A DNA stretch of 64,000 nucleotides from JANXLS01 sp037129555. GTDB taxonomy: Bacteria; Planctomycetota; SZUA-567; H5-PLA8. Shown here in pieces: positions 9,197 to 17,322 of this stretch; the stretch's first letter is position 1, and every line of letters begins with the position of its first letter. The stretch is from the NCBI GenBank assembly GCA_037129555.1, contig JBAXUS010000003.1:21713-85712 (forward strand), read 5' to 3'. The notes beneath the pieces were generated by a model. That model ran no database searches, was not told the origin of the DNA, and worked only from the letters and a program-made list of their open reading frames with translations. A program made the position numbers and the translations under genes.

Positions 9197-11299
9197 TTAT
9201 TCCTGGGAGCGTAAGACGACGTTGTCCAACGCGCAGGCGCATTGGCGGGCGCGGAAGGTGATCGTGCCTTTTAGTTTGGCGATGCCGGGAATGGACAGCG
9301 TTCCGGCGGGCTTGCCGTCGAGTGACAACGCGACCGTGTCGCTGTCAATGGCGAGGTCCACACGGGCTTTGTCGCGCGTCCATTTGATCGCCGGGATTTT
9401 GGCGTTGGATTTGTCTTGAAGCGTGACCTCTGTCGCGTTGAAGGAGAGCACCACCGCTTGTTTTTCGCTGCCCAATTCGCAGATAAAAAACCATCCGGCC
9501 GAGGGTTTTCGGATTTCGAATTCAAAGCTGACGCGGGCGGTTTCGAGCGGGAATTCTCCGCCGATGCTCGTGGGCTTCAATGCTGTTTCGCCGCCGTCAG
9601 CGCTTTCCAAAACATACTTTCCGTCCTGGCTGAGCCAGCTGCCGGAGAGCGCTTCCCAGTCGAGTTGCTGCCGCCAGTTTTTGAAATCGTAGAGATGCAG
9701 ATTTTTCGAATTCGTGAGCAGGCCGGCGAGCGTGGTGGCGAGAGGCGTGTCGCCCGGGCGTTTCAAGGCTGCCTGCGACGCTTTGCGCGCGTCGTCCTGC
9801 CGTCCCAGCACGCTCCAGAGGCAAGCGAGTTCGGCGTAGTGGTCGGACAATTCCAGCGGGTCGAGAAAACTGATGATCTCTTTGGTGTCGAGATTTTTCA
9901 GGCTCACCGGCATTTCGATCTGGCCTTTTCCGACGCGCATTTGCGCTTGGAGACCGTTCACGCGTTGCAGCGAACCGTCGATTTTTTTAGCGGCGTAGGA
10001 CATCAGAATGAGCTCGCCGGTGGCGGCCCGCTTCGCGCGTTCGGATTCGACTTTTTCAAGGAAGCCCATCGTGACGATCAGTTGAAATTGCAGCGTGTCG
10101 ATGTCGCCGGCCCAGCGCGTTCCGGTCAATTCGCCCATGACGCTTTCGACGGCTGTGCGCGCTTGCGCCAGTTGCCCGCGCGCGACGGCGTCGAGCGCTT
10201 TAGCTTTCGCGGTGGCGGCGGCTTGAGCGGTGAGTTCGTCGATGCGTTCGAGCATCTCGCGCGCTTTTTTTCCATACGGCCCGTTAAGGTCGTTCGAAAT
10301 CAGGTTGGTGCAACGCTGCGCGACGAGGTGAAAATGGCGGGCGATCATGGCGGAGCGCGCTTGGTCGAGCGAGAGATCGAGCGCGGCGTTCGCGACTTTC
10401 GTGGTGTCGTCCAATTCGATTCGCGCGCGACGGACGCGGTCATCGTTTTCAAGACCTGCCGGGACGGACGCGAGGAACGATTGCAGCGCGGCTTTTGCTC
10501 CCAGCAAATTGCCTCCGCCCAGCGCACGGTCGCGCGCGGCTAGCGCGGATTTCAGTTGGTCGTCCAACGTGACGCGCGGCGTTTCGGGTTTGGTTTCGAC
10601 GGACTTGGGAGGCTCGGGCACTGGATCGCGTTTGGGCGGAACGGGATCGGCGATCACGACGCGCTCGGGTTCTTTTTGAGGCGCGGTGGCTTTTGCGACG
10701 GTCGGAGTTCGGGGCGCAGTGGGCGCAGGCGTCGGGGCGGGTTGAGCTTGCCAGATGATAATCCCGGCCACAGTGGCGACGAGGCCAATCAGCACCACGA
10801 CCGATACGGTCGATTCAGTCCCAACAGGCATCGACTTTCGAGCGGGCCGGACGATTTTGGCAGGAGGCGTGTTCGGACGAATCGCGGCTGCGACGGCGGC
10901 GGGCGACACGTTTTTGGTCGGAGTTTCCGGAAGAAAATCGTCCGGTATGATTGCGTGGACGTCGCTGGAAACAGCAGTGAGCAAAACCTTCGTTTGCTTC
11001 AATTTTTCGGGCGAATCGTTTTCGCAATAAATGATCGTGGTCGCGCCGATGGAGATGCGGTCGTTGTGTTTCAGGTCGTGCTTGGTGATCCGGTTGCCGT
11101 TGACGAAAACACCGTTGGCGCTGTTCAAATCTTCGACCGTGGCCTGCCCGCGCGCATACTGGACGGTGCAGTGCATGCGCGACGCTTTTTCTTCGGCGAG
11201 GTGGATCGAATTGTTGACGTGCCGTCCGATGGAATGGGTGCGTTCCAATTCATATTCGCGGACAGCCAGATTCGGGCCGATGACGATCAACGTGGGCAT
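9197..11299 (-). CDS. membrane-anchored FHA protein with TPR-like region and C-terminal LamG-like domain
   Basis: Residues 1-90 form a forkhead-associated domain (phosphothreonine-peptide binding): the GRH, SRMHC and NSANGVFVNG motifs are all present. A single transmembrane helix lies at about 165-185 (VSVVVLIGLVATVAGIIIW), followed by a Pro/Thr-rich linker. Then comes a long helical region of about 270-560 with TPR-like repeats and a beta-sandwich of about 560-700 similar to DUF1080/LamG folds (GWFFICELG, ITFRARQ). The topology suggests a cytoplasmic FHA reader linked to a periplasmic module. The start MPTLIVIGPN was chosen over an in-frame codon 45 nt upstream because the FHA fold begins there. 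It faces the pseudopilin cluster convergently. Confidence 0.85.
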   Translation of the reverse strand: MPTLIVIGPNLAVREYELERTHSIGRHVNNSIHLAEEKASRMHCTVQYARGQATVEDLNSANGVFVNGNRITKHDLKHNDRISIGATTIIYCENDSPEKLKQTKVLLTAVSSDVHAIIPDDFLPETPTKNVSPAAVAAAIRPNTPPAKIVRPARKSMPVGTESTVSVVVLIGLVATVAGIIIWQAQPAPTPAPTAPRTPTVAKATAPQKEPERVVIADPVPPKRDPVPEPPKSVETKPETPRVTLDDQLKSALAARDRALGGGNLLGAKAALQSFLASVPAGLENDDRVRRARIELDDTTKVANAALDLSLDQARSAMIARHFHLVAQRCTNLISNDLNGPYGKKAREMLERIDELTAQAAATAKAKALDAVARGQLAQARTAVESVMGELTGTRWAGDIDTLQFQLIVTMGFLEKVESERAKRAATGELILMSYAAKKIDGSLQRVNGLQAQMRVGKGQIEMPVSLKNLDTKEIISFLDPLELSDHYAELACLWSVLGRQDDARKASQAALKRPGDTPLATTLAGLLTNSKNLHLYDFKNWRQQLDWEALSGSWLSQDGKYVLESADGGETALKPTSIGGEFPLETARVSFEFEIRKPSAGWFFICELGSEKQAVVLSFNATEVTLQDKSNAKIPAIKWTRDKARVDLAIDSDTVALSLDGKPAGTLSIPGIAKLKGTITFRARQCACALDNVVLRSQE

Positions 11300-11371
11300 G
11301 ACTTTTTTCCGGAGCCTTTTTGGAGCATTCGTCGGGCGATTCAATCGACTTCATTTTAAAAGATGCGAAAC

Positions 11372-11412
11372 AAAAAAGCCGCACCCTTTTTTGTTCAGGC
11401 ACGGCTTATTTT
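11372..11412 (-). terminator. rho-independent terminator downstream of the DUF4912 gene
   Basis: On the minus strand AAGCCGTGCC pairs with GGGTGCGGCTT and is followed directly by a T-run. It separates the DUF4912 gene from the FHA gene, so these probably form separate transcripts. Confidence 0.75.
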
Positions 11413-11432
11413 GAGGGCTTGTAAACGTGCTT

Positions 11433-12623
11433 TTAATTCACGGTTTTGAGCGCGACTTTGGAACTGATCGGTGGCCAGGTCTGCTTTGGAATTAAGACTT
11501 TGTAGACGATGCGCGGAAGCTTGACTTTGAAGTGCGGCTGGTGCGTTTTGCCGGACGGTTTCTCAGGCAAATTGGGTTGCTCGTTCCAGTTCGGTCCAGT
11601 GCCGAAAATTTGCGGACGGACGAGCACGGGTTCTTGCGCGCCTGTCGGTGCTATGACCCAGCCGAAACCACCTGATCCGCCTGAACCACCGGGGCCGGGA
11701 ATTCCAGCTGATCCCGGGACGCGTCCACTGGATCCCGGCAAATGCCAGCTGCCGGGCACAGAGCCGCTTGTCGCGGTTGAGGCGATGCCACCGCTGCTTT
11801 GCAGGAACGGACGGCTTTCGCTTCCGCCCACGAACCCTCCGCTGCTTCCCACTCCGACCACGCCGAAGCTGCTGCGCACGCGGGATGATCCCAGCGAATT
11901 CACGCTGCGCGATCCGCCCTGGCTGCTGCTCGCGTTCGAATCCATGACGTCTTGAATCACGCCGCTGAGCGCGGCTTCTTCTTCCGGCGTCAAGCGCCAG
12001 ACGTCGTCGATGCGTTCCGAAACGCCTGCATAAGGCGCACCGAGAATCGACGACACAATCAAACTGATCCACTCGCCATCGGGTGACAACAGCGCCATTT
12101 CGAAGACGTATTTTCCGGGCCGCCCGACGTGGATGTACCAGCCACCCGCCGACGGATTAATCTCCATGTCCGCCGCAGATTCCTCGTCCGCGCGGTAGAG
12201 CCGCATGACCCACGCGCATGAGTCCACGAAATCGGCTCCGCGTTCTTGGATGAGGCGATCGAGCGTCTTGCCGCTCAACTCCCAATACACGAAGACCCAC
12301 TCGGGATCGCGGACGAGCGCGACGAGGCGGTCGAGGCCGTAGGTTTCTGGCAGTGGTAAGCCGCGGTCGATGTAAGTTGACGCAAGGGGCGGCGGTTCGA
12401 CAATCTGTTGAGCAACGAGCGAAGACGTTGTTTTGGTGCCGGAGCTGCCGACAAAGTGCAGCTTTGACAGCGCTTCGATCAAGCCGGCTGACAAGTCTTC
12501 TTGAATGCCGTCGGGTTCAAACGTGGCAGCGGGGCGCTTGCGACCGCGAACGGCGCGTTCCGGAAATTCGACCTGAAAACTTTGTACGTCCGCCGGCTCG
12601 AGAGTGCTGTTGCTCATGGACAT
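11433..12623 (-). CDS. DUF4912 domain protein
   Basis: The central region, about residues 85-215 of the chosen protein, matches DUF4912: LVRDPEWVFVYWEL, then a WVMRLYRAD strand, GGWYIHVGRPGKYVFEM and the D.W. motif SERIDDVWRL. The following roughly 150 residues are very rich in Gly and Ser (many GSSG and GGSGG runs) and look disordered. A Pro/Lys-rich basic tail ends the protein. The start at 12623 (MSMSNSTLEP) was preferred because the 80 residues available upstream do not look conserved. The biochemical role of DUF4912 is not established; the fold is thought to bind ligands or sugars. A terminator follows. Confidence 0.8.
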   Translation of the reverse strand: MSMSNSTLEPADVQSFQVEFPERAVRGRKRPAATFEPDGIQEDLSAGLIEALSKLHFVGSSGTKTTSSLVAQQIVEPPPLASTYIDRGLPLPETYGLDRLVALVRDPEWVFVYWELSGKTLDRLIQERGADFVDSCAWVMRLYRADEESAADMEINPSAGGWYIHVGRPGKYVFEMALLSPDGEWISLIVSSILGAPYAGVSERIDDVWRLTPEEEAALSGVIQDVMDSNASSSQGGSRSVNSLGSSRVRSSFGVVGVGSSGGFVGGSESRPFLQSSGGIASTATSGSVPGSWHLPGSSGRVPGSAGIPGPGGSGGSGGFGWVIAPTGAQEPVLVRPQIFGTGPNWNEQPNLPEKPSGKTHQPHFKVKLPRIVYKVLIPKQTWPPISSKVALKTVN

Positions 12624-12906
12624 GATTCTTTCGCTTGGTTTCGCGTTTTCAATCTCGCGACACTGTTGCACCGTTTCGACACACGAAAAGCCGCCAATGA
12701 TATCATTGACCTCATAGCCATTTTCAAGCGGAACTACTATGTACTGCTCGTTAGATGGTTGCGAGGCCCTGAATCGATGGACTTCTCTATAGTAAGGCAT
12801 AGAAATTCGTGTGCCATATTTTGAACAATGGCCGAATAACTCCATAATACTAACGTGAGGCATAGAAAAAAGTCAGAAATTCCGCATGAATTTGAGTTGA
12901 AAACAT
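12624..12906. other. non-coding divergent region
   Basis: The space between the DUF4912 start and the promoter of the small plus-strand gene at 12960. It is lower in GC than its neighbours. No RNA gene or stable hairpin was recognised; it presumably carries the DUF4912 promoter. Confidence 0.4.
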
Positions 12907-12934
12907 TGCATGATCATCAAAGCTCGTTATAATG
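12907..12934 (+). promoter_or_regulatory. sigma70-type promoter
   Basis: TTGCAT, a 16-bp spacer, then a perfect TATAAT. Transcription would begin about 20 nt before the GTG start at 12960, with a GGGGTG purine run just upstream of that start. Confidence 0.55.
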
Positions 12935-12959
12935 CGCCCTTCATTTTTGGGGTGATGCC

Positions 12960-13352
12960 GTGGGTATTCCGACAAACTACATCAAGAAGCGCGACCTGCT
13001 GCACTCTGAAAAGAGTTCTAAGGAGTCGTTGGCGAAAGTCGGACGCGAGTTCCTCGCGCTCGAACGCTATTCCGACGCCTTGGACTTCTTTGAAAAGGCA
13101 AAAGATTTGACCGCGCTGAATGAAATCAAACAGTTGGCGATCAAAAGTGGCGATACCTTCTTACTGTCTCGGCTTGATCGCTTTGATCGGACGCTGGTAT
13201 CGCGCGATGAATGGAACGCCGCAGCCTTGACAGCGGAAGCATCAGGTCGCGGGAGCATGGCGGATTTTGCGATGAAGCGGTTTGCAGTTTTGGATGCTGC
13301 CGCGCAGAAGCCGGTTCTGCTACCAGGAGCCGCGCCGCTGTCAGAGAACTAA
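12960..13352 (+). CDS. small TPR-like helical protein
   Basis: A 130-residue protein starting at GTG. It is predicted to be all-helical; the stretch GREFLALERYSDALDFFEKA resembles one TPR unit, followed by further amphipathic helices with AL.AEASGRGSMADFAMKRFA. No signal peptide or membrane segment is visible, so it is likely cytoplasmic. The promoter at 12907 and the GGGGTG near the start support expression. The stop codon abuts a dispersed repeat arm (AAGAGCCGCGCACG). No homologue recognised; function unknown. Confidence 0.6.
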   Translation: MGIPTNYIKKRDLLHSEKSSKESLAKVGREFLALERYSDALDFFEKAKDLTALNEIKQLAIKSGDTFLLSRLDRFDRTLVSRDEWNAAALTAEASGRGSMADFAMKRFAVLDAAAQKPVLLPGAAPLSEN

Positions 13353-13370
13353 AGAGCCGCGCACGTCAGG
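13351..13370 (+). repeat. dispersed repeat arm, AAGAGCCGCGCACG family
   Basis: One partial arm of the family also found at 42781-42864 (inverted pair), 58411-58438 and 62721-62750. It begins at the stop codon of the preceding gene. Confidence 0.75.
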
Positions 13371-13490
13371 ATGAGGCAGACGATTTTCGCAGGACGAACG
13401 ACATGACGGAAGTGAAGTCCGTCGAAGTTTAAGACTCGCGCCAATTTCGGCGCGCGCAATGAAACGGAAGAAGAGAGGACTCGAACGACC

Positions 13491-13607
13491 ATGGCAGCCA
13501 AGGACAAGAATCGACCGCTGAAGAACCGCCGCAGCAAGCGCGCCAACCACGGCATCAAACCGGGTTGCGGCCAGCCGCGCAGCCAGTTCAAACGCGCACG
13601 CCGATAA
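13491..13607 (+). CDS. 38-residue highly basic protein
   Basis: An ATG opens a 38-codon frame ending in TAA. The product has about 14 Arg/Lys residues (KNRRSKRANHG in the middle, FKRARR at the end) plus one Cys and several Gly. AGAGAGGA lies about 12 nt upstream, and a strong hairpin terminator follows 30 nt after the stop, so it appears to be a discrete short transcription unit. Size and charge resemble small ribosome-associated proteins (bTHX or L36-like), but no family signature was recognised. It could also be a nucleic-acid-binding peptide. Confidence 0.5.
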   Translation: MAAKDKNRPLKNRRSKRANHGIKPGCGQPRSQFKRARR

Positions 13608-13636
13608 GACACACGGCGTTTTTACAACGCCATCCG

Positions 13637-13672
13637 AACAGCCATGTGTCCTGTGACACGTGGCTGTTTCAT
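13637..13672 (+). terminator. strong hairpin terminator
   Basis: AACAGCCATGTGTC pairs with GACACGTGGCTGTT (14 bp, one G-U), followed by a short TTTCATTT tract. It ends the transcript of the 38-residue basic protein. Confidence 0.75.
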
Positions 13673-13694
13673 TTGATCCGCGAGGGTTGCAACT

Positions 13695-14213
13695 GTGGCC
13701 GGAAACAAGCCATCCGCACTCGACCGCGCACGCGCCGACCTGACCGTCGGACGCCCGGACCTTGCACGTGATCGTGTTCACGGCTACCTCGTGACATTAA
13801 ATCAACGCGGTGAGTATTCTCAGGAAACGTATTCGCTGATGGGCGAAATCTATTTCGCGATGCGCGATTATCCCCGCGCTGGTGCGATGTGGATGTTGAC
13901 CGAACGCGACGATGCAGACGCGCAGAAAGCCTTCGACGCGTTTGCAAAACGCTATCCCAAAAACAGCGGAAGAGAAGCTGTCAATCCGCGCGCTCCATCC
14001 GAATTGTACCCACCGAAAGTTCAAGAACGACTGAAGCAATGGAACTATCGTTACGTCCCGCGCCGCATACGCAAACAAGGCATCAACGCAAACGACGAAG
14101 GGGAAGTCACTGGAGTTCGCCCGATTGAGGCCGGCTGTCTGGTGGCCGGTGTAATCCTCTTAGTGATGGCGTGTTTTTATATTTATCTCACGTTCTTTGG
14201 ACGACGGCACTAG
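13695..14213 (+). CDS. DUF6584-like protein with C-terminal membrane helix
   Basis: A 172-residue protein from a GTG start. Residues 8-70 resemble DUF6584/TPR-like proteins (LARDRVHGYLVTLNQRGEY, then RAGAMWML, a pattern of a helix pair tracking division of a sample). A transmembrane helix lies at about 146-167 with a short RRH tail, so it is probably a tail-anchored cytoplasmic-facing protein. It converges on the RNase R gene with only 4 nt between them. Function unknown; the family call is from recollection of the motif layout. Confidence 0.6.
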   Translation: MAGNKPSALDRARADLTVGRPDLARDRVHGYLVTLNQRGEYSQETYSLMGEIYFAMRDYPRAGAMWMLTERDDADAQKAFDAFAKRYPKNSGREAVNPRAPSELYPPKVQERLKQWNYRYVPRRIRKQGINANDEGEVTGVRPIEAGCLVAGVILLVMACFYIYLTFFGRRH

Positions 14214-14217
14214 TTCG

Positions 14218-16611
14218 CTAAACGATCTCCAGATTCACATGCTTGCGCGCGAGGTCGATGTCGATCACGCGGACTTCAACTTTGTCGCCGAGCTGGAAAC
14301 AACGTCCGCGTTTTCGGCCTTGAATCAAGTGCCGTTCCTCGACGTATTCGTACCAATCGTCCTGCATGTCTTCTTTCCGAACCATCCCTTCGACGAAGCA
14401 ATCTTGAAGCTGAATCGTGAGACCGAAATCGCGGACGCGTGTGATGATGCCGGGATGGGCCTCGCGCAGATTTCGTCGGAGGAATTGCATCTGCCTGAAT
14501 TTAACGACTTCATTCTCAGCACCCGCCGCTTCACGCTCGCGACGCGAACAATGATCGGCCATCGAACGAAGCAAATCAACGCGCTTGAAATGCTCGCGAT
14601 TCTTGTCGCCGCCTGCGCGCCGCTGGCCGGTTTCGGGCAGCGCTGTTTCGCCGGGCTTGAAACGGTCGTCGAGCGCGCGATGAACGAGTAAATCCGGATA
14701 GCGGCGGATGGGGCTGGTGAAGTGCAGATAGCGTGAAAAGTTCAACGCGAAATGCGGCAGGCATTCGACTGAATACTTCGCCTGTTTCAAACTCGTCAGC
14801 AGCGCGAGGTGAACGGAGTGTCCGATTTCCGGCATCGCTGCTGCGCGGTCAAGGGCGTACTTTAATTTCAAACGGTCGTAGGGCGGCTTGAGCGAAATGC
14901 CGAACTCGCGAACGAACTCGGCGAACTTTGCAAGCGCCTCGGGATTGGGTTCTTCGTGAACGCGGAAGAGTCCCGGGATTTCGTTGTCCAACAAATGCTC
15001 GGCGACCGCTCGGTTCGCGGCGAGCATCATTTCTTCGATCAATTCATGCGCCCAATGATGCTCGCGTTCCGTCCAGCCTTTGACTTCGCCGCGCTCATCC
15101 AAGAGCAGTTTCGTTTCGGGCAGATCGAGATTCAACGACCCGCTGTCGAAGCGCTTTTTGCGAAGCCGTGCGGAAAAGTCGCGCATCTCTTGACACGCTT
15201 TGAAAATCTCTGGCGTCCGGACGAGTTCGGGTTTGTTGCCTTCGAGCGCGTCGCGGACTTGATCGTATGTCAAGAACGCTGCCGATCGAATGACGCTGCG
15301 CTCGATCTTGCGCTTGAGGACCGTCATGTTTGAGCCGTACGTCATCGAGATCGTTTTGGTCAGACGCAGCTTGCCTTCTTTCAGCGAACACATGTTGTTG
15401 CTGAGTTTCGGCGGGAGCATGGGATAGACTTTGCCGGGCAGGTAGACGCTGGTCGCGCGCTCGCGGGCCTCGCGGTCAATCGGGCTGCCTTCTTTGACGT
15501 AATACGACACGTCGGCGATGTGGACGAGGAGCGTGAATTTTCCGTCGGGCTCGACACGCAGCGCGACGGCGTCGTCGTGATCCTTCGCGTCTTCAGGATC
15601 AATCGTGAACGTGACGGGATGTTCGTAGAAGACGCGCTGCGCGAGTTCTTCTTCCGGGATGTCATCTGGAATCGCCTCGGCTTCGTCGAGCGCGTCTTCT
15701 GGGAATTCCAGTTTCACATGGAAGTTTTCGAGGATCGCGGCGATGTCCGCTTCGGCTTCGCCGGCCTTGCCGTAGATTTTTGTGACGCGCGCAGTGGGTC
15801 GGTCACCGGAGCGTTTTGAATCAGAAGACTCGACCAATTCGATCGCAACTTTGTCCTGATCTTTCGCTTCGCCGCGATGTTCGAAGAGGACGTCGAGTTC
15901 CGAAAACACGCCGCGTGTGTCGGGGACAACGTGACCGACGACGAGTCCTTCGAGTTTATTCTTCTCACGATTGCGGTGAACCGACGCGGGGAGCGGGCTG
16001 GTTTGACGATGCGAAAAATAGGTGCCGACGATGATCGTGTTCGCACGTTCGATGATCTTGACGACGCGACCGGTCGGCTTTGAAAACCCACCGCCGCCCC
16101 GGAAAAACTTTCCACGCCGATTTGAATTATGTTGCTCGCGGCGCATCAATTCAACGGCGACGGTATCACCGTTCAACGCAGCCCCGACATCTTCTTGAGC
16201 GATGTAGAGATCGTTGCCGGGCGGATCGCTGAGCAGATACGCCATCCCGCCGCGCTTCACATCGATGCGACCGATGCGCACATTTTTGGGAAACGGCTTT
16301 TCGACCGGCTTGCGTGGAGTATCGGAATTTGAATCTGCATCTTCGGGCGATTCCTCGTCAGAATCCGCGCGTGAGCCAGTCCCTTTACGCGCAGGTTTTG
16401 CACCGCCGAGCGGCAGGCCCCATTTGCCTTTTTTCAACTCGTCAATCGTACCCTCTTCAGCCATTTCGCTGAGCAGGTCTTTGAACGCGAGGTACTCCTC
16501 GTCGTCGATGTCAAGTTGCCGCGCCAGCCCGCGCTTGCGCATCGGCATGTAAGAAGGGGAAGCGAGAAGTTCCAGCACCGCAGTTTTCAAGTCGTCGCGT
16601 TTCATGCGCAT
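14218..16611 (-). CDS. rnr: ribonuclease R
   Basis: Processive 3'-to-5' exoribonuclease of the RNB family, degrading structured RNA. The N-terminal helix-turn-helix covers about residues 1-65 (from MRMKRDDLKTAVLELL), then a charged linker and two OB/cold-shock domains. The RNB catalytic core carries the acidic motif DPEDAKDHDDAVAL, plus the downstream SPIRRYPDLLVHRAL motif, and a C-terminal S1 domain is present (GIITRVRDFGLTIQL). Length of about 797 residues is normal. Starts at 16611 and 16605 are equally plausible; the frame runs open to 16707 but the extra residues do not fit the family. The divergent thioredoxin gene begins 140 nt away. Confidence 0.93.
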   Translation of the reverse strand: MRMKRDDLKTAVLELLASPSYMPMRKRGLARQLDIDDEEYLAFKDLLSEMAEEGTIDELKKGKWGLPLGGAKPARKGTGSRADSDEESPEDADSNSDTPRKPVEKPFPKNVRIGRIDVKRGGMAYLLSDPPGNDLYIAQEDVGAALNGDTVAVELMRREQHNSNRRGKFFRGGGGFSKPTGRVVKIIERANTIIVGTYFSHRQTSPLPASVHRNREKNKLEGLVVGHVVPDTRGVFSELDVLFEHRGEAKDQDKVAIELVESSDSKRSGDRPTARVTKIYGKAGEAEADIAAILENFHVKLEFPEDALDEAEAIPDDIPEEELAQRVFYEHPVTFTIDPEDAKDHDDAVALRVEPDGKFTLLVHIADVSYYVKEGSPIDREARERATSVYLPGKVYPMLPPKLSNNMCSLKEGKLRLTKTISMTYGSNMTVLKRKIERSVIRSAAFLTYDQVRDALEGNKPELVRTPEIFKACQEMRDFSARLRKKRFDSGSLNLDLPETKLLLDERGEVKGWTEREHHWAHELIEEMMLAANRAVAEHLLDNEIPGLFRVHEEPNPEALAKFAEFVREFGISLKPPYDRLKLKYALDRAAAMPEIGHSVHLALLTSLKQAKYSVECLPHFALNFSRYLHFTSPIRRYPDLLVHRALDDRFKPGETALPETGQRRAGGDKNREHFKRVDLLRSMADHCSRREREAAGAENEVVKFRQMQFLRRNLREAHPGIITRVRDFGLTIQLQDCFVEGMVRKEDMQDDWYEYVEERHLIQGRKRGRCFQLGDKVEVRVIDIDLARKHVNLEIV

Positions 16612-16750
16612 ATCATCCGCCGAATGCCGATAAATATCAAGGCGTTGCCGCGGCTGTCCTCTTTTCAACATGATCCACAGAGATTCGTGAAGGGTTGAGT
16701 TGCCCACTCGTCTCCATTACATTAGAGGGAACTTTATTGTGGAGATCGTA

Positions 16751-17311
16751 ATGACCCGATTTATTGGACGAGTTGTAGTGGTAAGTTTATGCAGTCTATT
16801 TTGTTCGACATTGATATTAAGCGCAGATGCGACGAAGCCAGTTGAGGCTGCTGCAAAAGTGGACGATATTTTGGGCGCGCTGAAAGGCACCGGCGCGAAA
16901 GTTATTTTAGTCAACGTGTGGTCGGCTGAATGCACGCCCTGCATCGCTGAAATGCCGACGCTGATGCGCGCGGCGGTGAAATTCAAATCCAACGCGAACG
17001 TGGCATTTCTGGGCCTGTGTCTTCCCGGCGAAGAGACGAATTTCAAAATCGCGATCGAAGCTGCGACGAAAATCGTGCAGTCAAAAGTCGTGACATACCG
17101 CAACATGCTGTGGACCGGAAAAGGTGAAACGCTGCTCGACCGCTTCAACATCATCGGCACACCCTACATTGTGTTTCTCTCGGGCGATGGCAAAGTGCTC
17201 GGCGATTTAGAGTTGCCTGAAGATCAGGTGAAGGCGGGTGACATGATCGAGAAAAGCATCGCCAAAGCGTTGGCCGTTCCGGCCACGTCTGACGCTCCGA
17301 AGAAGCTGTAG
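16751..17311 (+). CDS. exported TlpA-like thioredoxin-fold protein
   Basis: Predicted periplasmic thiol-disulfide protein. A hydrophobic signal segment spans about residues 5-24 (FIGRVVVVSLCSLFCSTLIL) and ends near SADA. The thioredoxin fold follows, with the active site at Cys61/Cys64 (WSAECTPCIAEMP) and the cis-Pro region IGTPYIVFL. ATG 16751 is preceded by GGAG 7 nt upstream; an alternative frame start at 16700 is less likely because it would bury the signal. It converges on the DUF58 gene (11 nt). The partner protein is unknown. Confidence 0.82.
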   Translation: MTRFIGRVVVVSLCSLFCSTLILSADATKPVEAAAKVDDILGALKGTGAKVILVNVWSAECTPCIAEMPTLMRAAVKFKSNANVAFLGLCLPGEETNFKIAIEAATKIVQSKVVTYRNMLWTGKGETLLDRFNIIGTPYIVFLSGDGKVLGDLELPEDQVKAGDMIEKSIAKALAVPATSDAPKKL

Positions 17312-17322
17312 AAAACTTGCCT

